Shown one piece after another: positions 33,320 to 44,900 of a DNA stretch of 64,000 nt; positions within the stretch are counted from its first letter, which is position 1; each line of letters starts with the position of its first letter. The translations under genes and the position numbers were made by a program. Where the stretch lies: NCBI RefSeq assembly GCF_900187945.1, contig NZ_FYEH01000004.1, positions 186,001 through 250,000 of the forward strand. The letters are read 5' to 3'. Below the pieces are notes generated by a model, which saw only the letters and a program-made list of their open reading frames with translations, ran no database searches and was not told the DNA's origin. Source of the DNA: Arboricoccus pini (lineage in GTDB: Bacteria > Pseudomonadota > Alphaproteobacteria > Geminicoccales > Geminicoccaceae).

Positions 33320-33459
33320 TGTACGTTGCCCGTCAGTTTGACGATCGTAAGCAGGTAGAAGAGTAGGCAGAGGACCGCCAGCCCCAGGCCGACGGCAAGA
33401 TTCTTATTTCGCCGCCGCCTTTTAAATTCGTCCTGATCGATGCTCATAGCAACGGCCAT
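33316..33459 (-). CDS. Small single-helix oxidase-cluster protein (CoxF-like)
   Basis: The 47-residue protein has a basic segment FKRRRRNKN followed by one helix, LAVGLGLAVLCLLFYLLTIV, and a short tail. Small proteins of this shape lie between ctaB and ctaG in many alphaproteobacteria and are called CoxF or oxidase small subunit; the role is uncertain. ATG 33459 has GGAGG 6 nt upstream, inside the end of ctaB, which it overlaps by 16 nt. Its stop overlaps the ctaG start by 4 nt. Confidence 0.75.
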   Translation of the reverse strand: MAVAMSIDQDEFKRRRRNKNLAVGLGLAVLCLLFYLLTIVKLTGNVH

Positions 33460-34409
33460 GAAAGGCCTCCAAGTGCCCGATCGGCCACCATCGCCGCGAA
33501 CAGTAGGAATAAGTAGAGAATGGAGAAGCGAAACATGCGCATGGCGATAACATCGCTGTCCCGACGCCAGAGACGCCAAGCGTAGCCGACGAAAGTGGCT
33601 CCTAGCAGCGTTGCGCAAGCACCATAGATCAAACCAAGATCGCCTGATCCAACCGGCACAAGACTGACGGCAACGACGATCAACGTATAGACCAAGATAT
33701 GGTTCAGCGTGGTCGGTCGACCGGCTACCACCGGCAGCATCGGCACGCCGACCTTGCCATAATCTCCGGTCCGATAGAGCGCCAGGGCCCAGAAATGAGC
33801 TGGCGTCCAGAGGAAGATGATAAGAAACATCAAGATCGGCAGGAGCGAGACGTCACCCGTCACCGCGGCCCAGCCCACCATTGGCGGGAATGCGCCGGCA
33901 GCACCGCCAACGACGATATTCTGCGGTGTCCGCCTCTTCAGCCACATCGTGTAGACGAAAACATAAAAGCCGATGGTCAGCGCCAGCAGTCCTGCGGCGA
34001 TCCAGTTGACGCCGGTACCCATGACCATCACCGAAAGCACCGCCAGGACGACGCCCGTCTGTAGCGCGTTCTCCGGACTGATCCGGCCTTGAGCCGTCGG
34101 CCGCTTGGCAGTACGCGCCATCCGGCGGTCAATATCGACGTCGAACCAGTTGTTTATCGCAGCCGAGGCGCCGGCACCGGCGGCGATGCACAAAATGGCC
34201 GTGAAGCCGATCAGCGGATGAATATGGCCGGGTGCCAGATACAGCCCCACCCAACTCGTAAAGACGACGAGTTGCATGACATTGGGCTTCAAGAGCGTGA
34301 AAAAATCCTGAAGAGACGACGTCGGTTCCAGGATGCCGCCCTGCGGGTTAGGAGCGAAATCGCGCGGCGCCTGATCAGCCGGGATCGTGTGTTGTCCGAT
34401 GTTGATCAA
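33444..34409 (-). CDS. ctaB: Protoheme IX farnesyltransferase (heme O synthase)
   Basis: This UbiA-superfamily prenyltransferase (COX10) makes heme O from heme B. The polyprenyl-diphosphate site is seen as NNWFDVDIDRRMARTAKRP, with its Asp residues, near residue 87, and a second Asp-rich loop lies at FLWTPAHFWALAL-YRTGDY. Nine helices are expected. The start is uncertain: TTG 34409, giving 321 residues, is chosen because the sequence before it does not look like coding; an ATG at 34478 would add 23 residues. It follows ctaD by about 120 bp. Confidence 0.9.
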   Translation of the reverse strand: MINIGQHTIPADQAPRDFAPNPQGGILEPTSSLQDFFTLLKPNVMQLVVFTSWVGLYLAPGHIHPLIGFTAILCIAAGAGASAAINNWFDVDIDRRMARTAKRPTAQGRISPENALQTGVVLAVLSVMVMGTGVNWIAAGLLALTIGFYVFVYTMWLKRRTPQNIVVGGAAGAFPPMVGWAAVTGDVSLLPILMFLIIFLWTPAHFWALALYRTGDYGKVGVPMLPVVAGRPTTLNHILVYTLIVVAVSLVPVGSGDLGLIYGACATLLGATFVGYAWRLWRRDSDVIAMRMFRFSILYLFLLFAAMVADRALGGLSWPLL

Positions 34410-34530
34410 GATTCCACCATCACACTGCCAAAAAGTCCTATCCCGGCGAAAGGCGGAGGCGGGTACCGCAGGGCCCATCTCCGCCGAAACTCTGTCGACG
34501 TCAGTCAGCGCTGCCGTCGCATGGCCGCTA

Positions 34531-37061
<2,531 letters not shown>

Positions 37062-37274
37062 CGCCGGCCGATTCCTTCCCGTCTTTGCTCTCAACACTCT
37101 GTTTCACCAGGTGTAGATGGCCACTTTATCACTAGGCTCTCGGCCTACCCATTGACGCTTCCCCGACGCAACGCGGACAATAGAAGTCGTTATAGTTGCG
37201 AACCGAGTGACACATTGTCGCAAGAATTGCTGAATTTCTAGACTGTCGTTCAAGCCCTTGTAGCGCCCTCAACC

Positions 37275-38000
37275 CTAATCGGTCGAGACGCCCAAAATCG
37301 CCAAAGCCGCGATTGCTGCCGTTTCGGCCCGTAAAATCCGCGGTCCTAGACTGACCGGCACCACGTTAGGTGCTTCCATGATGGCGGTCCGCTCATCCTC
37401 CGTGAACCCGCCCTCAGGGCCTATCAGGAGGTCCGGTCGACCGGAGGATCGTGATTGGCGTAATTCCAAGAGGGATCGGCCTGTCCGACGTTCATCGGCG
37501 AACCAGAGCTCACAAGAAGTATCGCGTCCTGCCAGCCAGGCGCCGAGAGGAAGCGTTTCGTGGATCTCCGGCACACTCATCCGCCCGCATTGTTCGGCCG
37601 CTTCGATCGCAATGGACGAAATGCGATCGAGCTTTTCGAGCTTGACGACGGTCCGGCTCGAAAGAATTGGCTGAATGGCCCTGACGCCCAACTCTACGGC
37701 CTTTTCGATCACCCATTCGAATCGGCTGGGCCGGATCGGCGTCATGACCAAAATTGAGCCTGGTTCCTCAACGGCTGGGCAGGTCTGGGAGAAGATCTCC
37801 ACGGTCACGCTATGCCGACCGGAATTCCGCACGACGCTCAGCCATTCCCCGTCTCGCTGGTTGAACAGTTGGATGTTGCGGCCCGGCTTCAACCTTAGGA
37901 CGTGCAGGAGATAGTGGCTGCGGCCACGATCGAGCTCGACCAATTTTCCCTCGTGCAGTCTTTCCCCAAGATAGAGTCGCTGAATTGTCACAAATCTCAT
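37275..38000 (-). CDS. rsmE: 16S rRNA (uracil1498-N3)-methyltransferase RsmE
   Basis: RsmE is a SPOUT methyltransferase acting on assembled 30S subunits. The 241-residue protein has an N-terminal PUA-like domain (RGRSHYLLHVLRLKPGR) and a knotted C-terminal domain with KAVELGVRAIQPI, EAAEQCGR, LIGPEGGFTEDE and the terminal LGPRILRAETAAIAALAI. ATG 38000 is chosen; a longer upstream frame overlaps the divergent ubiA gene. It is divergent from ubiA with about 60 bp between starts, and about 210 bp upstream of ctaC on the same strand. Confidence 0.92.
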   Translation of the reverse strand: MRFVTIQRLYLGERLHEGKLVELDRGRSHYLLHVLRLKPGRNIQLFNQRDGEWLSVVRNSGRHSVTVEIFSQTCPAVEEPGSILVMTPIRPSRFEWVIEKAVELGVRAIQPILSSRTVVKLEKLDRISSIAIEAAEQCGRMSVPEIHETLPLGAWLAGRDTSCELWFADERRTGRSLLELRQSRSSGRPDLLIGPEGGFTEDERTAIMEAPNVVPVSLGPRILRAETAAIAALAILGVSTD

Positions 38001-38060
38001 CCATTGTCGGCGGCCACCCTCGACTTTAACAGGAAAAATCGGCGCTATAGATATCGATTC

Positions 38061-39005
38061 ATGGCGAGATCGGTGAACTCCATGCTGGCGGAAACAAACG
38101 CGGTGCAAGCTGCCCACGTCCCTGATCGGCAGCATCACTGGGTCGACCGACTGCCGCTGCGACTTCGCGCCTTTGCCATCCTCGCGCGACTGGACCGACC
38201 GATCGGAACGTGGCTCCTGCTCTTGCCCTGCTGGTGGGGACTAGCACTGGCGGCCGATTATCCCAACCCGGTCCACATGCTGCTCTTCGCCATCGGCGCC
38301 ATCGTCATGCGCGGGGCTGGCTGCACGATCAACGACATCGTCGATCGTGAATTCGACGCCAAGGTCGAGCGAACGAAATCGCGCCCCATCGCCTCAGGGC
38401 TAGTTACCGTCCCGCAGGCTCTCCTCTTCGTAGCTTTGCAAGGCGTCGTAGGACTCATCGTCCTCCTGCAATTGCCAGGCTTTGCGATCGCGATCGGCTT
38501 TGCCAGCCTGCCGCTCATCGTCGCCTATCCCTTCATGAAGCGCATTACGTGGTGGCCTCAGGCCTTTCTCGGTCTGGCATTCAACTGGGGAATCCTCGTC
38601 GGCTACGCGACCGCGACCCACACGCTCAGCCCAGCCTCCATCATCCTGTACGTAGCGGGCATTTTCTGGACGCTCGGCTACGACACGATCTATGCCCATC
38701 AGGACAAGGTCGACGATGCGATCGTCGGCGTAAAATCCACAGCAAGGCTGTTTGGCAAGGCAACCTCTCGTTGGCTTTGGGTGTTCTATGCGGCCACGAT
38801 GTTGCTCATTGCTGCTGCTGGAGCTCTTGCGGCAAAGGGGCCGCTCTTCTGGGCTGTCCTGATCCTGGCCGGCTGGTCGCTCGTCGATCAGATCAGGTCG
38901 CTCAATATGGACGACCCCGACAATTGTATCGCCCAGTTCCGCAAAAATCGCCTCAGTGGGCTTTGGGTCGCCTTGGCTCTGGCGTTGGGCACGATCGCCT
39001 TTTGA
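38061..39005 (+). CDS. ubiA: 4-hydroxybenzoate polyprenyltransferase
   Basis: UbiA joins the polyprenyl chain to 4-hydroxybenzoate in ubiquinone synthesis at the inner membrane. The two Asp-rich motifs are NDIVDREFD (residues 91-99) and DTIYAHQDKVDD (~212-223), the latter being the UbiA-specific YAHQD form. About nine helices are present. The family N-terminus RLDRPIGTWLLLLPCWWG is present. ATG 38061 (314 residues) is chosen over longer readings that enter rsmE; ATG 38082 is also possible. It overlaps ycjX by 1 nt (TGATG). Confidence 0.94.
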   Translation: MARSVNSMLAETNAVQAAHVPDRQHHWVDRLPLRLRAFAILARLDRPIGTWLLLLPCWWGLALAADYPNPVHMLLFAIGAIVMRGAGCTINDIVDREFDAKVERTKSRPIASGLVTVPQALLFVALQGVVGLIVLLQLPGFAIAIGFASLPLIVAYPFMKRITWWPQAFLGLAFNWGILVGYATATHTLSPASIILYVAGIFWTLGYDTIYAHQDKVDDAIVGVKSTARLFGKATSRWLWVFYAATMLLIAAAGALAAKGPLFWAVLILAGWSLVDQIRSLNMDDPDNCIAQFRKNRLSGLWVALALALGTIAF

Positions 39006-40405
39006 TGCCGCCGCTCTTTTCCTGGGATCTCGGGCTTGGCCGGCTCGTCGGCGGCCTTGCCGACGACATCGCGGAACTGAGCGGTCGCGCGCTCGACAAT
39101 CATCTCAATCTTGCTGTCACAGGGCTTCGCCGCAGCGGCAAGACTGTGTTCATCACCTCGCTCGTGCATCATCTCATCGACGGACATAACCTGCCCTTCG
39201 TCGCGGCTGTCCATGAGGACAGGTACATGGGCGCGCGGGAGATCCCTCTCCACGACACACGCGTCTTTCCCTATCGCCAATTTCACCACGACCTCGATCA
39301 GACTGAGCCAAACTGGCCCGCTGCTACCGAGACCCTTTCCCGACTTCGCCTTCTCATCAGAGCACGAAATCCAAACCGACTGACGAGCACCATCCAGCCG
39401 ATACGTGAGTTGACACTCGACATCATCGACTACCCAGGTGAATGGCTGCTCGACCTTCCTTTGATCGACGAGACATTTCAGAGCTTTTCAGAAGCCGCCT
39501 TCTCCCTGGCGCAAACGCCGCCCCGTACTGGCGTCGCGCAGGAATGGCTGGCCATGGCCAGATCGATCGACCAGAGTAGCCCGGTCGATACCGAAGTCGT
39601 CGCGCGCCTCAGCGCTGCCTTCACAACGTATTTAAAGACGTGCCAGCGTGAACTCGGGCTCTCGGTCATTCAGCCCGGCCGCTTCACCAATCCGGGCGAG
39701 CATGCGGGTTCGGAGCTGCTGCACTTCACGCCGCTGCCGGCGGCGGCGGAAGTTCCGGGCAGCATACGAGCGCTTTTCCGTCGGCGCTTCGACCTCTACC
39801 GCGACGAAATCGTCAAACGTTTCTACCAAGACCATTTTCGCCGCTTCGACCGGCAGATCGTGCTTGTCGATCTTCTCTCGAACCTCAATGCGGGGGCCGC
39901 CTATTTCGCCGACACGCAACTCGCATTGTCCATGATCCTCAAGAGCTTTCGCTATGGTTCATCGAGTTGGCTCGGTCGCCTGTTCAGACCACGGATCGGT
40001 CGGGCCCTCTTTGCCGCCAGCAAGGCCGACCATGTGGCACCGTCGCAGCATGCGGCCCTAAAGCAATTGCTCGAGCTCATGATCCGGCCGGCCGCCCGCT
40101 CCGCCCGCCTGGAGGGCGTTCGTCCCGAAGTCATTGCCCTGGCATCGTTGCGTTGCACCGACGTCGTTAAGACCACGCATCAGGGTCAGACGCTTTCCTG
40201 CCTGAAGGGACGTCGACTGGGCGATAAGGAAGAAAAGATCTTCTTTCCGGGCGAGATTCCGCCCGAGTTACCGGAAGCCGAGGATTGGACCGAGGATCGC
40301 TTCCGCTTCTACCAGTTTGAGCCGCGTCGTCTGCGAACACATGGCGACAACCAGCATATCCGCCTAGATCAGGCGATCGAGTTTCTCATCGGCGACAAAC
40401 TCTGA
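39005..40405 (+). CDS. ycjX: YcjX-like GTPase-family protein
   Basis: This 466-residue protein belongs to the YcjX/DUF463 family of P-loop NTPases. The Walker A motif GLRRSGKT is at 40-47, followed by VFITSLVHHL; a Walker-B-like LDIIDYPGEWL is near residue 142 and LVDLLSNLNAGA near 288. The role is unclear; in enterobacteria ycjX is a stress-regulated partner of ycjF. Start and stop are both coupled (TGATG) to ubiA and ycjF, so the three form a translational unit. Confidence 0.88.
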   Translation: MPPLFSWDLGLGRLVGGLADDIAELSGRALDNHLNLAVTGLRRSGKTVFITSLVHHLIDGHNLPFVAAVHEDRYMGAREIPLHDTRVFPYRQFHHDLDQTEPNWPAATETLSRLRLLIRARNPNRLTSTIQPIRELTLDIIDYPGEWLLDLPLIDETFQSFSEAAFSLAQTPPRTGVAQEWLAMARSIDQSSPVDTEVVARLSAAFTTYLKTCQRELGLSVIQPGRFTNPGEHAGSELLHFTPLPAAAEVPGSIRALFRRRFDLYRDEIVKRFYQDHFRRFDRQIVLVDLLSNLNAGAAYFADTQLALSMILKSFRYGSSSWLGRLFRPRIGRALFAASKADHVAPSQHAALKQLLELMIRPAARSARLEGVRPEVIALASLRCTDVVKTTHQGQTLSCLKGRRLGDKEEKIFFPGEIPPELPEAEDWTEDRFRFYQFEPRRLRTHGDNQHIRLDQAIEFLIGDKL

Positions 40406-41454
40406 TGGCAGGTGAGCCTAAAAACAAGCCGAGCTGGATCAAGCCGTTTGAGCTCGATGCGGCGACGGCCAATTTCGAAGTCGAAAGACCGGCGCCGGCT
40501 GCTCCCGACGATCACGAACATCAGGCGCTGGCAGCCGAGCTCGTCGTCGAGGGCAAAAGGCGTGGACTCTTCTGGCGACGGCTAGGGAGCCTTGGACTGG
40601 CTGCGGCCTTTGCTGCGATCGGCGTCGATACGGTAAGCCGGTTGCAGGATCAGATCGCTACGGATCCCATGATCGGCATTCCCATGGCGATCCTTTTGGG
40701 AATCGTCGCTATCAGTGCTCTGGGCCTTCTAGCCCACGAGCTCCTCCAATTGCGACGCCTCTCGCGACGCGCCTGGCTGCGCGCCGAAGGTCTTCGGCTT
40801 GTCGGCTCCGACCTCCAGGGTGACAGTCGCCCATTAATCAGCCAAGTTAATGCCGGTCTACCAAGCGCCGCTCCCATCCTTGCCACGCAGAGGACGTTCG
40901 AACGGCAGGACAACGACGTCCTGGCCGACGGCGAGCGCCTGCGTCTCTATGAACGCGTCGTCATCGAACCCGTCGATCGTCTTGCCTACAGGCTCGTTCT
41001 CGAAAGCTCGCGCGACATTGGCGTCCTGACGGCACTAGCACCCTATGGACTCCTGGACGGCCTCTTCGTCCTCTGGCGTACAACGATCCTCATGCGCCAG
41101 ATCGCACGCCTTTATGGCGTGGCACCGAGCACGGCGACGACACTGTCCCTGTTGCGCCGATGTCTACGTAATTCGGCCATCGCCGGCCTTGCCGACGTCG
41201 CCAGCCATGCTCTCCTTGAACAGGCCGGCGCCTCGCTGGTCACTCTGCTCTCTGCCAAGGCCGGTCAGGGGGCCGGCAACGCGTTGCTCGCGGCAAGGCT
41301 CGGCCTGGAGGCGATCAAGGAGTGTCGACCTTTGCCGTTTGTAGCGACAAAGCAGCCCAGCCTGGGGCAGCTACGCAAAGCCATATTAAGCGACGAAAGG
41401 GCGGCGAACATACTTCTTCAAGACGATGAAGAGCTTGTCCGCACCAAACGCTGA
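40405..41454 (+). CDS. YcjF/TIGR01620-family inner-membrane protein
   Basis: The 349-residue protein has a variable N-terminus (PAPAAPDDHEHQ) and two membrane spans near residues 66-84 and 92-113. A DUF697-like C-terminal region follows, containing VIEPVDRLAYRLVLESSRDI, LAPYGLLDGLFVLWR and RLYGVAPSTA. It is the usual partner of YcjX, and its start overlaps the ycjX stop. The function is unknown; an envelope-linked role is likely. Its 3' end is overlapped by the GNAT gene for 29 nt. Confidence 0.85.
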   Translation: MAGEPKNKPSWIKPFELDAATANFEVERPAPAAPDDHEHQALAAELVVEGKRRGLFWRRLGSLGLAAAFAAIGVDTVSRLQDQIATDPMIGIPMAILLGIVAISALGLLAHELLQLRRLSRRAWLRAEGLRLVGSDLQGDSRPLISQVNAGLPSAAPILATQRTFERQDNDVLADGERLRLYERVVIEPVDRLAYRLVLESSRDIGVLTALAPYGLLDGLFVLWRTTILMRQIARLYGVAPSTATTLSLLRRCLRNSAIAGLADVASHALLEQAGASLVTLLSAKAGQGAGNALLAARLGLEAIKECRPLPFVATKQPSLGQLRKAILSDERAANILLQDDEELVRTKR

Positions 41455-41971
41455 ACCGACACTGCACTGGTCGACCGCCGAAGACGACGCCGCCTGCGGC
41501 AGGCTGATCGGCATAACGCTGCGGGCGGCACCTTATCGACGCGCACTCGCGCGGGCCATGCCATTCATCGCCAACGACGCCCCCATGCACATCCCTAGCC
41601 AACATCAGCGGATCATCGCCTGCGCCGGCCAGCAGATCATTGGTGCGGCTCAGTTCGCGCCTGAGGCCGGCTACCTGGATTATCTTTTCGTCACCCCTGC
41701 TCACCAGGGACAGCGGCTCGGAGCCCGACTGCTGCGAGAGGTGGAGCACCACGCCAAGCAGCCGCTGCGCCTCGTCGTCCTTTCCATCAACAAGCCGGCT
41801 CGCCGGTTCTATGAGCGAGCCGGCTATGTCATTGAGCGACGAGAGAGAGAGGATGACTGGTACGGCCAGCGCGTCGTCTGGATCACCATGGCTTACCGTA
41901 CCCGCCCAGCATCTAGCCTGAATATTCCAATCAGGCGCGAAGCTGATCCGCCTCCGACGCACCCGGCGTAA
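41426..41971 (+). CDS. GNAT-family N-acetyltransferase
   Basis: The 181-residue protein has a GNAT core: YLDYLFVTPAHQGQRLGARLL carries the acetyl-CoA binding pattern (beta4, then the Q-x2-R/G-x-G/A loop), followed by LSINKPARRFYERAGY. The substrate is unknown. The gene starts inside the end of ycjF (29-nt overlap) and ends inside the 3' end of gltB on the other strand (41-nt overlap), so its last ~14 codons (PIRREADPPPTHPA) are constrained by gltB and may be dispensable. Confidence 0.82.
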   Translation: MKSLSAPNAEPTLHWSTAEDDAACGRLIGITLRAAPYRRALARAMPFIANDAPMHIPSQHQRIIACAGQQIIGAAQFAPEAGYLDYLFVTPAHQGQRLGARLLREVEHHAKQPLRLVVLSINKPARRFYERAGYVIERREREDDWYGQRVVWITMAYRTRPASSLNIPIRREADPPPTHPA

Positions 41972-44900
41972 CCGGCACGGGCATTTTGTCGAGCAGCTCC
42001 CGAGGAACGACGTGCCAGAACTTCGGCAACTCGAGGTCCCAATCGTGCAGCAGCTTGCTCGCCCTCGCGCTGCCGCTAGCCTCGGCATGCTCGGCGATCA
42101 CCTTCTTGAGGATCTCGATATAATGTGGAACCTCGAGCCGATGATAGACGACCATGTCCGTGTTGACCAAGCGCCCGAAATTTCCCTGGCTGTCATAAAC
42201 AAAGGCCTGGCCGCCACTCATGCCGGCACCGAAATTGTCGCCGACCTGTCCTAGTATGACCGCGATGCCGCCGGTCATATACTCACAGCCGTTATCGCCG
42301 CAGCCCTCGACGACCGTAACCGCGCCCGAGTTACGGACGGCGAAACGCTCGCCAGCCCTGCCCGCAGCAAAGAGTTTGCCAGCCGTAGCGCCATAGAGGC
42401 ATGTATTGCCGATAATGACATTGTCGCTCGCGACGAGCGGCGAGCGCACCAGCGGCCGGACGACGATCGTGCCGCCTGAGAGCCCCTTGCCCACATAGTC
42501 GTTGGCATCGCCAAAGACCTCGAGCTTCAGCCCCTGAACAGCCCATGCCCCCAGCGACTGACCGGCCGAGCCTCGCAGCCGGACGGTAATATGCCCGGGC
42601 ACCAGCTTGTCCATGCCATAACGACGCGTGATGTGCGCCGAAAGTCTCGTGCCGACCGCGCGATGCACGTTGCGCACGTTATACTGGAGTTGCATCTTCT
42701 CGCCTTCCTCCAGCATCGGACGCGCATCCTTGACCATCTGCGCATCGAGGGTGTCCGGCACCTCGTTGCGCTTGGCGATCGAGCAAAAGCGCGTATGCGG
42801 CCCTGGATCGACCTGCGTGAGGATCGGATTGAGATCGAGATCGTCGAGATCTTCCCGGCCTCGGCTCACCTGCTTCAGAAGATCGGTGCGACCGACGGCT
42901 TCCTCGATCGAGCGGAGGCCGAGGGAGGCAAGGACCTCCCGCGTCTCCTCGGCGATGAAGCTCATCAGGTTGACGACTTTCTCCGCGTTGCCGGTGAATT
43001 TCTGCCGGAGATCATCACGCTGCGTGCACACGCCGACCGGACAGGTGTTGGAGTGGCATTGGCGAACCATGATGCAACCCATCGCGACGAGCGAAAGGGT
43101 GCCGATCCCGTATTCCTCGGCGCCGAGCAGCGCGGCGATGACGATGTCACGACCGGTCTTCAGGCCGCCATCGGTTCGCAGGACCACGCGGTGGCGCAAC
43201 CGGTTGAGGGTGAGGACCTGATTGGCTTCGGTCAGGCCCAGTTCCCAAGACGTGCCTGCAAACTTGATCGACGTTTGCGGCGAGGCTCCGGTGCCGCCGA
43301 CATGCCCGGAGATAAGGATCGTGTCCGCCTTCGCCTTGGCGACGCCGGCCGCGATCGTGCCGATACCGCTCTCCGACACCAGTTTGACGCAGACCCTGGC
43401 GTCAGGATTGATCTGCTTCAGGTCATAGATGAGCTGAGCCAGATCCTCGATGGAGTAGATATCGTGATGCGGCGGCGGGCTGATCAGGGTGACGCCCTTT
43501 GTCGCGTGTCGCAGGCGTGCGATCTCGACTGTCACCTTGAAGCCGGGCAGTTGTCCGCCCTCGCCCGGTTTTGCACCCTGCGCGACCTTGATCTCGATCT
43601 CGCGGGCGGCATTCAGATACTCCGCCGTTACCCCGAATCGACCTGATGCCACCTGCTTGATCGGCGAATTCGCGTTGTCGCCGTTAGGCCGCGGCGTGAA
43701 GCGCTCCTTGCCCTCGCCGCCCTCGCCGCTATCGGCCTTGGCGCCGATCCGGTTCATAGCGATAGTCAAAGTCTCATGCGCCTCGGGCGACAATGCGCCG
43801 AGCGACATCCCGGGTGTCACGAAGCGCTTGCGGATCTCGGTGATGCTCTCGACTTCGTCCAGCGGCACCGGCGCGCGCTCGCGCCTAAAGTCGAGCAGAT
43901 CGCGGATCGAAATCGGCTCCTGCGCGTAGACGAGTTCCGCGTACCGTTTATAGGCCTGATAGCTGTCGCCGGCCACGGCCTCTTGCAGCTGGTGGATCAG
44001 CCTCGCCTCGTAGGCATGAACCTCGCCGCCACGACGATAGCGGTAGAAGCCGCCAATCGCCAAAGGCGGCTCCACCTCGCCGAAGGCGACTTTGTGATTG
44101 GCGAGCATCATGTTGCGAATGCCGGTCAGGCCGATTCCGGAGATGCGCGTCGTCAACCCCGGAAAATATTCGCGACAAAGTGAGCGAGACAGGCCGACGG
44201 CCTCGAAATTGCAGCCGCCGCGATAGGAACTCAAAATCGAGATTCCCATTTTCGACATGATCTTCAACAGGCCGGCATTGAAGGCCTCGACGAAGCGCTG
44301 CAGGCATTCTTCGAGCGTAAAGCCAGGAAAGAGACCTCTCTTGTGCCGGTCGGCGATCGCTGCCTCAGCGAGGTAAGGATTGAGCGCTGTCGTGCCGACG
44401 CCGATCAGAACGGCGGCGTAGTGGACATCCAGGCACTCGCCACTCCGCACCGTTATGGAACTGAAGCTGCGCAGACCGCGTCGCACCAGGTGGCTATGCA
44501 CGGCACTGGCAGCCAGAATCATCGGCATCGGCGCACGCGCGCCAGAGACCGCCTCATCGCTCAGGACGAGATCGCGGCAACCCGCGCGCACGGCCTCTTC
44601 CGCTTCCTGACGGATGCGTTCCAGCGCCTCGCCCAGTGAAGCATTGTCGCTGGCCTGGAAGGTGCAGTCGATCGTCCGGATGTCATCGCCGAAATACTCG
44701 ACAAGGGCCGTCATCTCCGTGCTCGTCAGCACGGGGCTTTCGAGTTCCAGGATCCGCGTCTGGCTCGGATCCTCGGACGCGATATTGCCGAGATTGCCGA
44801 TGCGCGTCTTGATGCTCATGACCCGCCATTCCCGCAGCGGATCGATAGGCGGGTTGGTCACCTGGCTGAACTGCTGCCGGAAGAAATGGTGAAGACCGCG

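Noticed and set aside
37902-38060. N-terminal extension of UbiA
   Set aside because: The extra 53 residues overlap rsmE and have no counterpart in UbiA proteins; ATG 38061 is preferred.
38549-39004. N-terminal extension of the YcjX-like protein
   Set aside because: This frame runs through ubiA; the TGATG junction at 39003-39007 marks the real start.
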